Assembly: GCF_023277745.1 (NCBI RefSeq)
Contig: NZ_CP086322.1
Coordinates: forward strand, 3,224,001-3,288,000
Direction of reading: 5' to 3'
DNA length: 64,000 bases
Source: Streptomyces halobius
Lineage (GTDB): Bacteria > Actinomycetota > Actinomycetes > Streptomycetales > Streptomycetaceae
The translations under genes and the position numbers were made by a program. The notes beneath the pieces were generated by a model, which made no database searches, was not told the DNA's origin, and saw nothing but the letters and a program-made list of their open reading frames with translations. The first letter of the stretch is position 1. Every line of letters starts with the position of its first letter. Shown here one piece after another: positions 35,695 to 44,933 of this stretch.

Positions 35695-36693
35695 TCAGTC
35701 TGCTGTTGCGATCACGTTCCGGAGGGGTTCTCCGTCCGCGAAAAGCGCCAGTTGTTCCCGCAGAAGCCGCTTCGCACGGGGCAGGAAGGCAGAGCTGGGG
35801 CCACCGACGTGTGGAGTGATGAGCACGCCCGGAGCGTGCCACAGCGGATGGGCCGGCGGGAGGGGTTCCGGATCGGTCACATCGAGCGCGGCGCGCAGCC
35901 GGCCCGACTCCAGTTCGGCGAGCAGCGCCTTGGTGTCGACGATGCCGCCGCGGGCGATGTTGACGAGCAGTGCGCCGTCCTTCATCCGGGCCAGGAAATC
36001 GCGTCCCACCAGGCCATGCGTCTCTGCGGTGAGCGGCGTGGCCAGCACGACGACGTCCGCGTCCGGTAGGAGGGCGCTCAGCTCGGAGAGTGGAAGCACG
36101 GGGCCGCGCACAGTGTCACGTGCGGTGCGCGCGATGCGCGTCACCCGCGCGCACTCGAAAGGCGTGAGCCGCTCCTCGATGGCACGGCCGATCGAACCGT
36201 ACCCCACTATGAGGACCGACTTGTCGGCGAGGGCAGGCCGGAAACCCGCCCGCCACTCCCCCGCGTCCTGGCCCCGCACGAAGTCGGGAACACCGCGCAG
36301 GGACGCCAGGATCAGGGTGAGCGCGAGCTCGGCGGTGCTGGCGTCGTGCAGTCCGCGGGCATTGCACAGCCGGGCCCCGGCCGGCATCTGCGGCAGTCCG
36401 GGCAGCATGTGCTCGACACCGGCCGTCAGCGTCTGCACGACCCGGACGTTGCGCATCAGCGGCAGCGGACGCACCGAGGGCTCGGCACCCTTCATGTACG
36501 GGGCGGTGTAGAAGACGCACCGGGCGGGGTCGGCCGGGTAGTCGGGGCCGGCGTCCCAGTGGACGTAGTTCAGCCCTTCGGGCAGTCCGTCGATCTCGTC
36601 GGGCGGGATCGGCAGCCATACGTCGTGGGGGCCGGAGCTCGCGTCGGCGCGTGCGCCGGTGTCCTCGGCGGAGAGTCCGTCAATTGATGCCAT
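35695..36693 (-). CDS. D-2-hydroxyacid dehydrogenase family protein
   Basis: This 332-aa NAD(P)-dependent enzyme is related to phosphoglycerate/glyoxylate dehydrogenases. It has 'VQTLTAGVEHMLPG', the Rossmann motif 'VLIVGYGSIGRAIEERL', Arg in 'LLVNIARGGIVDTKALLAEL', 'ALDVTDPEPLPPAHPLWHAP' and the catalytic His in 'VLITPHVGGPSSAF'. The substrate is unknown; the active-site set fits reduction of a 2-oxo acid. It starts at ATG and is divergent, across 88 bp, from an aldo/keto reductase gene, so the two may share a promoter region. Confidence 0.88.
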   Translation of the reverse strand: MASIDGLSAEDTGARADASSGPHDVWLPIPPDEIDGLPEGLNYVHWDAGPDYPADPARCVFYTAPYMKGAEPSVRPLPLMRNVRVVQTLTAGVEHMLPGLPQMPAGARLCNARGLHDASTAELALTLILASLRGVPDFVRGQDAGEWRAGFRPALADKSVLIVGYGSIGRAIEERLTPFECARVTRIARTARDTVRGPVLPLSELSALLPDADVVVLATPLTAETHGLVGRDFLARMKDGALLVNIARGGIVDTKALLAELESGRLRAALDVTDPEPLPPAHPLWHAPGVLITPHVGGPSSAFLPRAKRLLREQLALFADGEPLRNVIATAD

Positions 36694-36781
36694 GACCAGA
36701 GGCTATGCGAAGAAGCGTTCCCCTCAGACGTTAGTTTGGACTGGCCCTTGATCGGGGGCGAGGGGACGGAGGCACAACCAG

Positions 36782-37831
36782 GTGGAGCGCAGGACGATCG
36801 GCGCGGGGGCCCTCGAAGTGGGCGCCGTCGGGCTCGGCTGTATGCCGATGAGCTGGGGGTACACCGAGTCGCAGCGGAACGGGGAGGGCTCGCTGCGGGC
36901 CGTGCACACCGCGCTCGACCGGGGCTGCAGCCTGCTGGACACCGCCGACATGTACGGGCCCTTCACCAATGAACTGCTGGTGGGCCGGGCGCTCAAGGAG
37001 CGGCGCCGGGACGCCTTCGTGTCCACCAAGTGCGGGCTGCTGGTCGGCGACCAGCACATCGTCGCCAACGGGCGGCCCGGTTACATCAAGCGGGCCTGCG
37101 ATGCGTCGCTGCGGCGGCTGCAGACCGACCGCATCGACCTCTATCAGCTGCACCGCGCCGATCCCGAGGTGCCCGTCGAGGAGACCTGGGGGGCGATGGC
37201 GGAGCTGGTGGCGGCGGGGAAGGTGCGGTCGCTGGGGCTGTGCGCGGTGGGCGCGCGGGCGGTACGGCCGGCCCGCCCGTCACGCCTCGCCCGTACGGAG
37301 CGGCCGGCGGCGGCCCACGGGACACGGCCCCGGTCGCGGATGCATGAGGGCACGCTGCGCCAACTGGAGCGCATTCAGCAGGTGTTCCCGGTCAGCAGCG
37401 TGCAGGCCGAGCTGTCCGTGTGGTCGACCGAGGCGCTGGACGCGCTGCTGCCCTGGTGCGAGTCGCGCGGCATCGGCTTCCTGGCGGCGATGCCGCTGGG
37501 GAACGGCTTTCTGACCGGCACCCTCACCCCGGGGCAGGGCTTCGAACCGGAGGACATACGGGCCCGCCACCCGCGCTTCACCGCCGAGATGATGGCGGCG
37601 AACCAGCCGGTGGTGGCCGGGCTGCGGCGGATCGGTGCCCGGTACGGTGCGACGCCGGGCCAGGTGGCCCTGGCGTGGGTGCTGGCACAGGGCCGCCATG
37701 TCGTCCCGGTGCCGGGCACCAAGAAGGAGCGGTGGGCCGGGCAGAACGCCAAGGCCGCGGATCTGGCGCTCACCCGTGAGGACCTGGCGGAGATAGCGAG
37801 CCTGCCGCCGGCCCTCGGGTCGTGGTACTGA
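36782..37831 (+). CDS. Aldo/keto reductase with an Arg/Pro-rich insertion
   Basis: This 349-aa NADPH-dependent reductase of the YakC/AKR13-like type starts at GTG, with GGAGG 9 bases upstream. The tetrad is visible: Asp53 and Tyr58 in 'LLDTADMYGPF', Lys83 in 'FVSTKCG' and His124 in 'YQLHRAD'. Residues about 160-187 (VRPARPSRLARTERPAAAHG and on) are an extra Arg/Pro/Ala-rich stretch between two normally adjacent barrel elements ('VRSLGLCAVGARA' and 'MHEGTLRQLERIQ'). This is probably an in-frame insertion of palindromic GC-rich DNA. The substrate is unknown. Its TGA stop is the first unit of a tandem repeat. Confidence 0.87.
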   Translation: MERRTIGAGALEVGAVGLGCMPMSWGYTESQRNGEGSLRAVHTALDRGCSLLDTADMYGPFTNELLVGRALKERRRDAFVSTKCGLLVGDQHIVANGRPGYIKRACDASLRRLQTDRIDLYQLHRADPEVPVEETWGAMAELVAAGKVRSLGLCAVGARAVRPARPSRLARTERPAAAHGTRPRSRMHEGTLRQLERIQQVFPVSSVQAELSVWSTEALDALLPWCESRGIGFLAAMPLGNGFLTGTLTPGQGFEPEDIRARHPRFTAEMMAANQPVVAGLRRIGARYGATPGQVALAWVLAQGRHVVPVPGTKKERWAGQNAKAADLALTREDLAEIASLPPALGSWY

Positions 37832-37900
37832 CGCCGTGTCGTTGTCCTGACGCGTGTCGTTGTCCTGACGCCGTGTCTGGTCCTGACGCCGTGTCGTGAT
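37828..37900. repeat. Four 18-19 bp tandem repeats after the aldo/keto reductase
   Basis: CTGACGCCGTGTCGTTGTC is repeated four times with small changes, starting in the reductase stop codon (units at 37828, 37847, 37865 and 37883). A second imperfect duplication of about 26 bases (GGGGCCGTTGCGGCGCGGTA type) follows at 37909-37960. Nothing else is recognised in the gap to 38129. Confidence 0.75.
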
Positions 37901-38128
37901 ACGGACCGGGGCCGTTGCGGCGCGGTACTCATCGGGGCCGGTGCGACGCGGTACCGACCGGGCCGATGCCGGCCCGGTCTGCCGGCGAGACGCCGAGGCA
38001 GCCGGGTCCCGGCCCGAGGCACGAGCGCGTATGACCGATCCCTCCGTACGACGCACGCCAACACCGGGCAGCGGGCCACGCGATGTGGTGTCCTTGTGCA
38101 CGCCCTGCCGACGAGAGGAAATCCTGCC

Positions 38129-39313
38129 GTGCAACGCCGCTCCCAGACCGCCGTGTTGGCCGCCGCTTCGCTGCTTCTGGCAGCGGGCTGTTCGTCCGGT
38201 GGTGCGCAACCAGAGAAGAGCGGGGCCTCCGCCGATGCCACGGCCAAGAGCCCCGGCGCCGCCGCCCCGGCCTCGCCGGGCACCAAGCCGTCGCCCTCCG
38301 TGCCGCCCGCCAAGGGTTCGGTGAAGGTGACCGACACCTTGACCACCGGCCTGAAGTCGCCGTGGGGCGTGGCGCCGCTGCCGGGCGGGGATCTGCTGGT
38401 CGCCTCGCGCGACACCGGGGACATCGTCCGGGTCGCGGCGGACGGGAAGAAAACGCTGCTGGGCTCGGTGCCGGGGGTGGAACCGGGCGGTGAGGGCGGT
38501 CTGCTGGGGCTCGCGGTGTCCGCGGACTTCGGCGCCGATCACCTCGTGTACGCGTACTTCACCACCGCGACCGACAACCGCATCGCGCGCATGATCTACG
38601 AGGAGAAGCGCCCGCAGGGCATTCAACTCGGCCAGCCCGACACGATTCTCAAGGGCATCCCCAAGGGCCAGATCCACAACGGCGGCCGGATCGCGTTCGG
38701 CCCGGACAAGATGCTCTACGCCGGTACGGGCGAGACCGGCGACACCGGGCTGTCCCAGGACAAGGAGTCCCTGGGCGGCAAGATCCTGCGGATGACACCG
38801 GAGGGCGAGCCGGCGCACGGCAACCCCTCGGCGGATTCCGTGGTGTACGACTACGGCCACCGCAATGTGCAAGGGCTGGCCTGGGACGGCGAGAAGCGGC
38901 TGTGGGCCTCGGAGTTCGGGCAGGACAGGTGGGACGAGCTCAATCTGATCGAGCCGGGGAAGAACTACGGCTGGCCGGAGGTGGAGGGCAAGGCCGAGGG
39001 TGACGCTGCGGGCTCCGGGTTTGTCGACCCGGTCGCCCAGTGGAAGACCGCGGAAGCCTCGCCCAGCGGCCTCGCCTACGCCAAGGGCTCGCTGTGGATG
39101 GCCGGGCTGCGCGGCGAACGGCTCTGGCGGATCGCGCTGAACGGTACAAAGCCGGCGGGCGCTCCGCAGGCGTTCCTGAAGGGCGAGTACGGGCGGCTGC
39201 GGACGGTCGTGCCGACCGGGGACGGCGGATTGTGGCTGGTCACCAGCAACACGGACGGACGGGGCGACGTCCGAAAGGGAGATGACCGGATTCTCCGTCT
39301 CAAGGTGAGCTGA
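38129..39313 (+). CDS. PQQ-type sugar dehydrogenase domain lipoprotein (GSDH family)
   Basis: This 394-aa protein has a lipoprotein signal with lipobox LAAGC ('LLLAAGCSSGG'; Cys near residue 21), then a Ser/Ala/Pro linker (about 25-65) and a six-bladed beta-propeller of the glucose/sorbosone dehydrogenase family. Typical segments are 'LKSPWGVAPLPGGDLLVASR', 'GGEGGLLGLAVSADF', 'QIHNGGRIAFGPD', 'LGGKILRMTPEGEPAHGNP', 'YGHRNVQGLAWD', 'ASEFGQDRWDELNLIEPGKN' and 'YGWP'. It is anchored outside the membrane and probably oxidises a sugar; PQQ or another cofactor must be supplied. The GTG start follows GAGAGGA. The substrate is uncertain. Confidence 0.9.
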   Translation: MQRRSQTAVLAAASLLLAAGCSSGGAQPEKSGASADATAKSPGAAAPASPGTKPSPSVPPAKGSVKVTDTLTTGLKSPWGVAPLPGGDLLVASRDTGDIVRVAADGKKTLLGSVPGVEPGGEGGLLGLAVSADFGADHLVYAYFTTATDNRIARMIYEEKRPQGIQLGQPDTILKGIPKGQIHNGGRIAFGPDKMLYAGTGETGDTGLSQDKESLGGKILRMTPEGEPAHGNPSADSVVYDYGHRNVQGLAWDGEKRLWASEFGQDRWDELNLIEPGKNYGWPEVEGKAEGDAAGSGFVDPVAQWKTAEASPSGLAYAKGSLWMAGLRGERLWRIALNGTKPAGAPQAFLKGEYGRLRTVVPTGDGGLWLVTSNTDGRGDVRKGDDRILRLKVS

Positions 39314-39376
39314 TCCCTTTTCACATGACCTGCTTACACTCGGGTGCAAGGGGGGCGGGTCACGTCGATAGGGGGC

Positions 39377-39568
39377 ATGTTGTTCAACGTCGTCGAAGAG
39401 CTCTTCGCACCTGGCCGCAAGCACACCGACGAGGAGCGGCAGCGGATGTCGCTCGTCGTCGACGATGTGGGGGACGGTGATCCCGGGGAGGGGCCGATAG
39501 ACCTTGCGTCCGGCAAGGTCGTCATACGGCCACCGCGGAACGGGGACGCCCCGCGCGCCACGCCCTAG
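39377..39568 (+). CDS. Small conserved hypothetical protein
   Basis: This 63-aa protein, 'MLFNVVEELFAPGRKHTDEE...GPIDLASGKVVIRPP', is of a kind found widely in Streptomyces (I recall it as DUF6191-like). It is acidic with no signal peptide or membrane helix and has the pattern of a short helix followed by a GKVVIR strand. It begins 63 bp after the lipoprotein gene; cotranscription is possible. The start is uncertain because GTG at 39344 would add 11 residues. Function unknown. Confidence 0.65.
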   Translation: MLFNVVEELFAPGRKHTDEERQRMSLVVDDVGDGDPGEGPIDLASGKVVIRPPRNGDAPRATP

Positions 39569-39768
39569 CGCCTCTCCGAGCCCTGGTGCCGCTCCGCCCT
39601 GACCACGCTCCGCCCTGACCATTCGGACGGGCCCTGGCCCGGCGTCGGCCCGCCGAACAGGCGCAGCCGGTGGGCCAGGCGCCCGCGTCGCCACGGCCAA
39701 CGTCCTCAGAAACCCGCGCCCCCGCGCCCGCGCTCCTCAGGGCACCGCCCACGGCGCCCGTTGGGACC

Positions 39769-40467
39769 TCAGGAACCCGCCCCGGCGCCCTTGGGGATGC
39801 TGGGCAGGCTCGCGAACAGGTCGAAGTACATGCCCGCGGAAATCAGCAGTCCCAGCACGCCGAGGGCCAGCCCGCCCCATGCCACGGCCCGTACCCAGGT
39901 GGTCCGCGGCCGGGTCAGGACCACGGTCGCGACGAGCACGGCGAGCAGTGCGAAGACGCCGTTGACCAGGGCGGTGGTGTGCCACGGGGCGCCGTAGAGG
40001 GTGGCGATCTGGTCGGTGGCCCGGCCCGACTGGAGCTTGATCTGCCCCACCAGCGCCTGCCGCTCGGCCATCAGCGTGCCGAGCCAGGTCCCGGTGACGG
40101 AGGCCAGGCCCAGCCCCGCGGCGACAACGGCACCGGCACCGGCGGCGACCCCGGCGGAGGGCGCTTCGGGGGCGGAGGAAGCGTCGTCGGCATCGGGCTC
40201 GGTGGGGTCGGTGAGCTCACTGGCCTCAGTGGGCTCGATGTCCTCAGTGCGCTCGGAGTCCCCAGTGCGCTCGACGTCCTCAGCGCGCTCGGTGTCGTCG
40301 GCGGTCCCACCGGTCTCGGCGTTCACTTCGTTTTCGGCCGGCCCGGAGGCGCCGGTGGTCTTGTCAGCCGTCCCCGCCTTCCCGTTCGCCTCGGTCGGCT
40401 CGCCCGTCCCGTTCTTCTCGGTCGGCTCGTTCTTCTCGGTCGTCTCTGCAGTCCTGGTCGTTCCCAT
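39769..40467 (-). CDS. Membrane protein with Glu/Thr-rich cytoplasmic tail
   Basis: This 232-aa protein has a long, highly acidic, repetitive N-terminal part (residues 1-105; repeated TE/SE-R-TED units such as 'ERAEDVERTGDSERTEDIEP'). Three membrane helices follow (about 115-140, 165-185, 195-215). The ATG of 'MGTTRTAETTEK' is chosen. The DNA repeats behind the acidic stretch (TCCTCAGTGCGCTCGG type) suggest slippage-driven length change. Only the C-terminal membrane part looks conserved. Function unknown. It lies 69 bp downstream of the MmpL gene on the same strand. Confidence 0.7.
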   Translation of the reverse strand: MGTTRTAETTEKNEPTEKNGTGEPTEANGKAGTADKTTGASGPAENEVNAETGGTADDTERAEDVERTGDSERTEDIEPTEASELTDPTEPDADDASSAPEAPSAGVAAGAGAVVAAGLGLASVTGTWLGTLMAERQALVGQIKLQSGRATDQIATLYGAPWHTTALVNGVFALLAVLVATVVLTRPRTTWVRAVAWGGLALGVLGLLISAGMYFDLFASLPSIPKGAGAGS

Positions 40468-40536
40468 ACGCGCGACGGTAGGTGCCGCATCTGAGAGTCG
40501 GATGAGAGCCACCGCATCGGCCGGACCACCCCCGCG

Positions 40537-42774
40537 TCAGGCAGACACCAGCGGACTCTCCTCGTCCCGCTGCTCCGGCAGCACGACCGGCTCGCTCGGC
40601 TCCGCCGGCGGTTCGATGCTGATCCGGGGCAGCCACCGGTCCAGCCAGCCGGGCAGCCACCAGTTCGCCCCGCCGAGCAGATGCATCAGGGCCGGGACCA
40701 GCAGCGTACGGAGCACGAAGGCGTCCAGGGCGACGGCGGCGGCCAGGCCGATGCCGAACATCGCGATGATCCGGTCGCCGCTGAGGATGAACGCCGCGAA
40801 CACCGCGATCATGATGACCGCCGCCGAGTTGATCACCCGGCTGGTCTCGGCGAGCCCGACCCGTACCGCCCGGCGGTTGTCGCGCGTCAGCTGCCACTCC
40901 TCGTACATCCGGCTCACCAGGAACACCTGGTAGTCCATGGAGAGGCCGAAGAGCACCGACACCATGATGACCGGCAGGAACGGTTCGATGGGGCCCGCGC
41001 TGCCCAGCCCCAGCAGCTCGCTCCCCCACCCCCATTGGAAGATCGCGACGACGATCCCGAAGGACGAGGCGACGGCCGCGACATTCATCAGCGCGGCCTT
41101 GAGCGGGATGCCGATACTGCGGAAGGCGAGCAGCAACAGCAGCGAACCGAGCGCGACGACGACGCCGATGAACAGCGGCAGTTTGCCGACGATGACGTGT
41201 GCGAAGTCGTCGTAGCCGGCCGTGACGCCGCCGACACGCACCTGCATGGTGGTGCTGCCCTCGGCATTCGGCAGCACCTCGGCGCGGAGTCGTGCCACCA
41301 GGTCGGAGGTCTGCCGGGACTGCGGTGAGCTGTCCGGTACCACCGTGATCACGCCGATGTCGCGGCTGCCGTTGAACTCCGGGCCGCTGACGTGCGCGAC
41401 GCCGGGCGTGTTCCGCAGCTCCTGCGGCAGCTCGTCGAAGGCCAGCCGGTCCTTGGCGCCGTCGAGGCTGCCGACCAGGGTCAGCGGCCCGTTGATGCCG
41501 GGCCCGAAGCCGTCCCCCGAGCCTCCGTGTCCGCGCCCGCCGTCCGCCAGCAGGTCGTACGCCTGCCGGGTGGTGGCCGTGGCGGGGTTGTTGCCCTGGT
41601 CGGAGGTGCCGAGGTGGAGGCCGAGGGTGGGCAGCGCGAGGACGAGCATGACGGCGGCCGCTCCCAGTCCCAGCAGCTTGGGATGCCGCTCGACGAACCC
41701 GGACCAGCGGGCGGCGAAGCCGGTGGGCTGCTCGGCCTGCGGCCCCTGGTCGGCCAGCTGCCGGCGTTCGCGGCGGCTCAGCGCCCGCGTCCCGATCAAC
41801 CCGAGCAGGGCGGGCAGCAGGGTGACGGAGGCGGCCACGGTGAGGACGACGGTGAGCGAGGCGGCGAGGGCGACACCGTTGAGGAAGCCCAGCCGCAGGA
41901 TCAGCATGCCGAGCAGTGCGATACAGACGGTGGCGCCGGCGAAGACGACCGCGCGCCCGGACACCGCGACGGCCCGTTCGGCGGCTTCCTGTACCGACAG
42001 CCCGGATCGCAGACCCTTGCGGTGCCGGGTGACGATGAACAGTGCGTAGTCGATGCCGACACCGAGGCCGATGAGCATGCCCAGCATCGGGGCGAAGTCG
42101 GCGACCGTCATGACGTGGCCGAGCAGGGTGATGGCGGCCGAGGCGGTGCCGACGGCGGCCAGCGCGGTGATGATCGGCAGGAGGGTCGCGGCGAGCGATC
42201 CGAAGGCGAGGAAGAGCACCACGGCCGCGGCGCACAGCCCGATGATTTCCGGGAGCTGGGCGCGTGGCGCCTCGGTCAGCGCGATTCCGGCGCCGCCCAG
42301 GGCGACCCGTGTTCCGTCGCCGGACGCCCGCCGCGCGGTGTCGACGACCTGCTGGACCCGGCCCGCGTCCAGCTCGTCGGTGGGTACGTCGAAGACGACC
42401 GACGCGTAGGCGGTGTGCCCGTCCTTGCTGATCTGCCGCTCGCCCTGTGGCGTGTAGGGGCTCTGGATCTCCGCGACGCCGGGCAGTTCGGCGATCTCCG
42501 CCAGTGTGCGCGTCACCTTCTTCTTGACCGCGCCGGCCCGTACCGTCCCGGAGTCGGAGTGCCAGACGATCCGGTCGCCGTCGCCGGCCCCGTCGGGGAA
42601 CGCCTCGGCCATCAGGGCGCCGGCCTGCCCCGATTCGGTCCCGGGTACCTCGTAGTCGTTCGAGTACGCGGCTCCGGTCACCCCCGCGGCGACGGCGACC
42701 ACCGCGAACGCGGCAAGCCAGAGGACGATCACCACGATGCGGCGCCTGAGGCACCAACGAGCCAGAGCCGTCAC
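40537..42774 (-). CDS. MmpL/RND-family membrane transporter
   Basis: This 745-aa exporter has twelve predicted helices in two MMPL halves, each with a large extracytoplasmic loop. Typical segments: 'LARWCLRRRIVVIVLWLAAF' at the start, 'LGMLIGLGVGIDYALFIVTRH' in the first half, and 'VSVLFGLSMDYQVFLVSRMYEEW' with 'ALDAFVLRTLLVPALMHLLG' in the second, including the Asp-Tyr pairs that carry protons. Relatives export lipids, pigments or antibiotics. The GTG at 42774 fits the family's usual N-terminus; ATG at 42837 would add 21 unusual residues. The cargo is unknown; no biosynthetic gene is adjacent. Confidence 0.88.
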   Translation of the reverse strand: MTALARWCLRRRIVVIVLWLAAFAVVAVAAGVTGAAYSNDYEVPGTESGQAGALMAEAFPDGAGDGDRIVWHSDSGTVRAGAVKKKVTRTLAEIAELPGVAEIQSPYTPQGERQISKDGHTAYASVVFDVPTDELDAGRVQQVVDTARRASGDGTRVALGGAGIALTEAPRAQLPEIIGLCAAAVVLFLAFGSLAATLLPIITALAAVGTASAAITLLGHVMTVADFAPMLGMLIGLGVGIDYALFIVTRHRKGLRSGLSVQEAAERAVAVSGRAVVFAGATVCIALLGMLILRLGFLNGVALAASLTVVLTVAASVTLLPALLGLIGTRALSRRERRQLADQGPQAEQPTGFAARWSGFVERHPKLLGLGAAAVMLVLALPTLGLHLGTSDQGNNPATATTRQAYDLLADGGRGHGGSGDGFGPGINGPLTLVGSLDGAKDRLAFDELPQELRNTPGVAHVSGPEFNGSRDIGVITVVPDSSPQSRQTSDLVARLRAEVLPNAEGSTTMQVRVGGVTAGYDDFAHVIVGKLPLFIGVVVALGSLLLLLAFRSIGIPLKAALMNVAAVASSFGIVVAIFQWGWGSELLGLGSAGPIEPFLPVIMVSVLFGLSMDYQVFLVSRMYEEWQLTRDNRRAVRVGLAETSRVINSAAVIMIAVFAAFILSGDRIIAMFGIGLAAAVALDAFVLRTLLVPALMHLLGGANWWLPGWLDRWLPRISIEPPAEPSEPVVLPEQRDEESPLVSA

Positions 42775-42987
42775 GGTTTGACCGCTTCCCGGGTTGTGCG
42801 TCGATAACTCCCGGATTGCGGGTGGTGCCGAGCGCATACGTACGGAGACATGGCGAACCCACCGCTGCTGGTCCAAACAGCGGTGGGCCCACCTCTTTCC
42901 CACAGGATGGCAGCAGGAAAAGATCCTTTGACCGTTTTGTGGACTTCCCCACAAGAAGAAGCTACAGAAGAAACGCAAGAAGAAACC

Positions 42988-43065
42988 GCTTCAGGAGACC
43001 GCTTGAGGAAGTGGCTTCAGGAAACGGCTTGCTGAAACGGTCTGCTGGAACTGCTTGAGAAACGG
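42988..43065. repeat. Six 13-bp tandem repeats between mmpL and gatB
   Basis: The units GCTTCAGGAGACC, GCTTGAGGAAGTG, GCTTCAGGAAACG, GCTTGCTGAAACG, GTCTGCTGGAACT and GCTTGAGAAACGG follow one another with an exact 13-base period. The neighbourhood (42900-43065) is unusually A-rich for this genome (GAAGAAGCTACAGAAGAAAC), which marks it as atypical. Neither strand gives a convincing protein. The wider gap 42775-43170 has no gene. Confidence 0.75.
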
Positions 43066-43068
43066 CTC

Positions 43069-43101
43069 GATGCGGCCCCCTGGCACACAGGGGACCGCAT
43101 C
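43069..43101 (-). terminator. gatB terminator hairpin
   Basis: GATGCGG-Y-CCCCT and AGGGG-R-CCGCATC form a 13-bp stem (one G-U pair on the minus strand) around GTGTGCC, 70 bases after the gatB stop codon. Confidence 0.75.
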
Positions 43102-43170
43102 AACATGCCGGAAGGCCGGAAGGCCGGAAGAATCAGCCCGCCACGCCCAGCTTCTCCAGGCTGTGCTCAA

Positions 43171-44679
43171 TCATTCTTTCGCGGCAAGGCGCTCAAGAAT
43201 CAGTTCGCGCACCCGCGCCGCGTCCGCCTGGCCACGCGTGGCCTTCATGACCGCGCCGACCAGTGCGCCCGCGGCCGCGACCTTGCCGGCGCGGATCTTG
43301 TCCGCGATGGCCGCGTTGGCCGCGATCGCCTCGTCGACGGCGGTGCCGAGCGCGCCCTCGTCCGAGACGACCTTCAGGCCGCGCTTCTCGACGACGGTGT
43401 CCGGGTCGCCCTCGCCCGCGAGCACGCCCTCGATCGTCTGGCGGGCCAGTTTGTCGTTGAGGGAACCGTCGCTGACCAGCGCGGTGATCCGGGCCACCTG
43501 CTCGGGCGTGATCGGCAGGGCGGCCGGCTCCACCCCCTCCTCGTTGGCGCGGCGGGCCAGCTCGCCCATCCACCACTTACGGGCCGAGGCGGAGTCCGCA
43601 CCGGCGTCGACGGTGGCGGTGATCAGGTCGACGGCGCCCGCGTTGAGGATCGACTGCATGTCGTGCGCGGAGATGCCCCACTCCTCGCGCAGCCGGTTGC
43701 GGCGTACCCGCGGCAGCTCGGGCAGGGACGCCCGAAGTTCCTCGACCCACTCGCGCGAGGGGGCCACCGGCACCAGGTCCGGCTCGGGGAAGTAGCGGTA
43801 GTCCTCGGCCTCTTCCTTGACGCGGCCGGACGTCGTGGAGCCGTCGTCCTCGTGGAAGTGCCGGGTCTCCTGGATGATCGTGCCGCCGGACGAGAGGACC
43901 GCGGCGTGCCGCTGGATCTCGAAGCGGACCGCGCGCTCCACGGAACGCAGGGAGTTGACGTTCTTCGTCTCCGAGCGGATGCCGAACTTCTCGCTGCCCT
44001 GGGGGCGCAGCGACAGGTTGACGTCACAGCGCAGCTGTCCCTGCTCCATGCGGGCCTCGGAGACACCGAGCGCCTTGATGAGCTCACGCAGCTCGGCGAC
44101 GTACGCCTTGGCGACCTCGGGGGCGCGGTCGCCCGCCCCCTCGATCGGCTTGGTGACGATCTCGATGAGCGGGATGCCGGCACGGTTGTAGTCCAGCAGG
44201 GAGTGCCGGGCGCCGTGGATCCGGCCGGTCGCGCCACCGATGTGGGTGGACTTGCCGGTGTCCTCCTCCATGTGGGCGCGCTCGATGTGGACGCGGAAGA
44301 CCTCGCCGTCCTCCAGCTGTACGTCGAGATAGCCGTCGTGGGCGATCGGCTCGTCGTACTGGGAGGTCTGGAAGTTCTTCGGCATGTCCGGATAGAAGTA
44401 GTTCTTCCGGGCGAAGCGGCACCATTCGGCGATGCTGCAGTTCAGGGCCAGGCCGATCTTGACGGCGGACTCGACGCCGGTCGCGTTGACGACCGGTAGC
44501 GAGCCGGGCAGGCCCAGACAGGTGGGGCAGGTCTGCGAGTTGGCGTCGGCTCCCAGGGCGGTGGAGCACCCGCAGAACATCTTGGTCTTGGTACCGAGTT
44601 CGACGTGCACCTCAAGGCCCATCACGGGGTCATAGGCGCCCAGCGCGTCCTCGTACGAAACCAGTTCAGTCACAGTCAC
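43171..44679 (-). CDS. gatB: Asp/Glu-tRNA amidotransferase subunit B
   Basis: This 502-aa subunit of GatCAB binds the misacylated tRNA and its kinase-like domain activates Glu-tRNA(Gln) or Asp-tRNA(Asn). Hallmarks: '[20 protein letters not shown]' with zinc-site cysteines in 'CGCSTALG...[15 protein letters not shown]', '[20 protein letters not shown]', '[20 protein letters not shown]', '[16 protein letters not shown]', '[20 protein letters not shown]', and a C-terminal YqeY/tail domain. The GTG at 44679 has GAGAGG 10 bases upstream. It is the last gene of gatC-gatA-(79 aa)-gatB. Confidence 0.95.
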   Translation of the reverse strand: MTVTELVSYEDALGAYDPVMGLEVHVELGTKTKMFCGCSTALGADANSQTCPTCLGLPGSLPVVNATGVESAVKIGLALNCSIAEWCRFARKNYFYPDMPKNFQTSQYDEPIAHDGYLDVQLEDGEVFRVHIERAHMEEDTGKSTHIGGATGRIHGARHSLLDYNRAGIPLIEIVTKPIEGAGDRAPEVAKAYVAELRELIKALGVSEARMEQGQLRCDVNLSLRPQGSEKFGIRSETKNVNSLRSVERAVRFEIQRHAAVLSSGGTIIQETRHFHEDDGSTTSGRVKEEAEDYRYFPEPDLVPVAPSREWVEELRASLPELPRVRRNRLREEWGISAHDMQSILNAGAVDLITATVDAGADSASARKWWMGELARRANEEGVEPAALPITPEQVARITALVSDGSLNDKLARQTIEGVLAGEGDPDTVVEKRGLKVVSDEGALGTAVDEAIAANAAIADKIRAGKVAAAGALVGAVMKATRGQADAARVRELILERLAAKE

Positions 44680-44693
44680 GGAAAAACAACCTC

Positions 44694-44933
44694 TCAGTCC
44701 GCGAGGACGTCGTCGCCGCCGAGCCGCTTGATCTCGCGTACGAGCAGGGCGACGGACGTGACGACGGCAGCGGCGGAGACCAGTGCGTCGACGAGCTGCA
44801 GCTTGTCCTGCTCGGCGCGGGCCTCCTTGATCTGCTTGACGGCACTGATGGCGCCGAAGACGGAGCCGCCGATGGACAGGTACAGGCCGGGCTTGGACTT
44901 CTTGAAGTTCTTGGCCTTCTTCAGAGTGCTCAC
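44694..44933 (-). CDS. Small membrane-type protein inside the gat operon
   Basis: This 79-aa basic protein begins '[20 protein letters not shown]' (seven Lys), has a weakly hydrophobic segment ([18 protein letters not shown]) and a clear helix '[20 protein letters not shown]'. It overlaps the gatA stop by 4 bases and ends 14 bases before gatB, so it is translated within the gat operon. From memory, the S. coelicolor gat operon has a small gene in the same slot. Function unknown; it may be a membrane or ribosome-associated factor. Confidence 0.75.
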   Translation of the reverse strand: MSTLKKAKNFKKSKPGLYLSIGGSVFGAISAVKQIKEARAEQDKLQLVDALVSAAAVVTSVALLVREIKRLGGDDVLAD

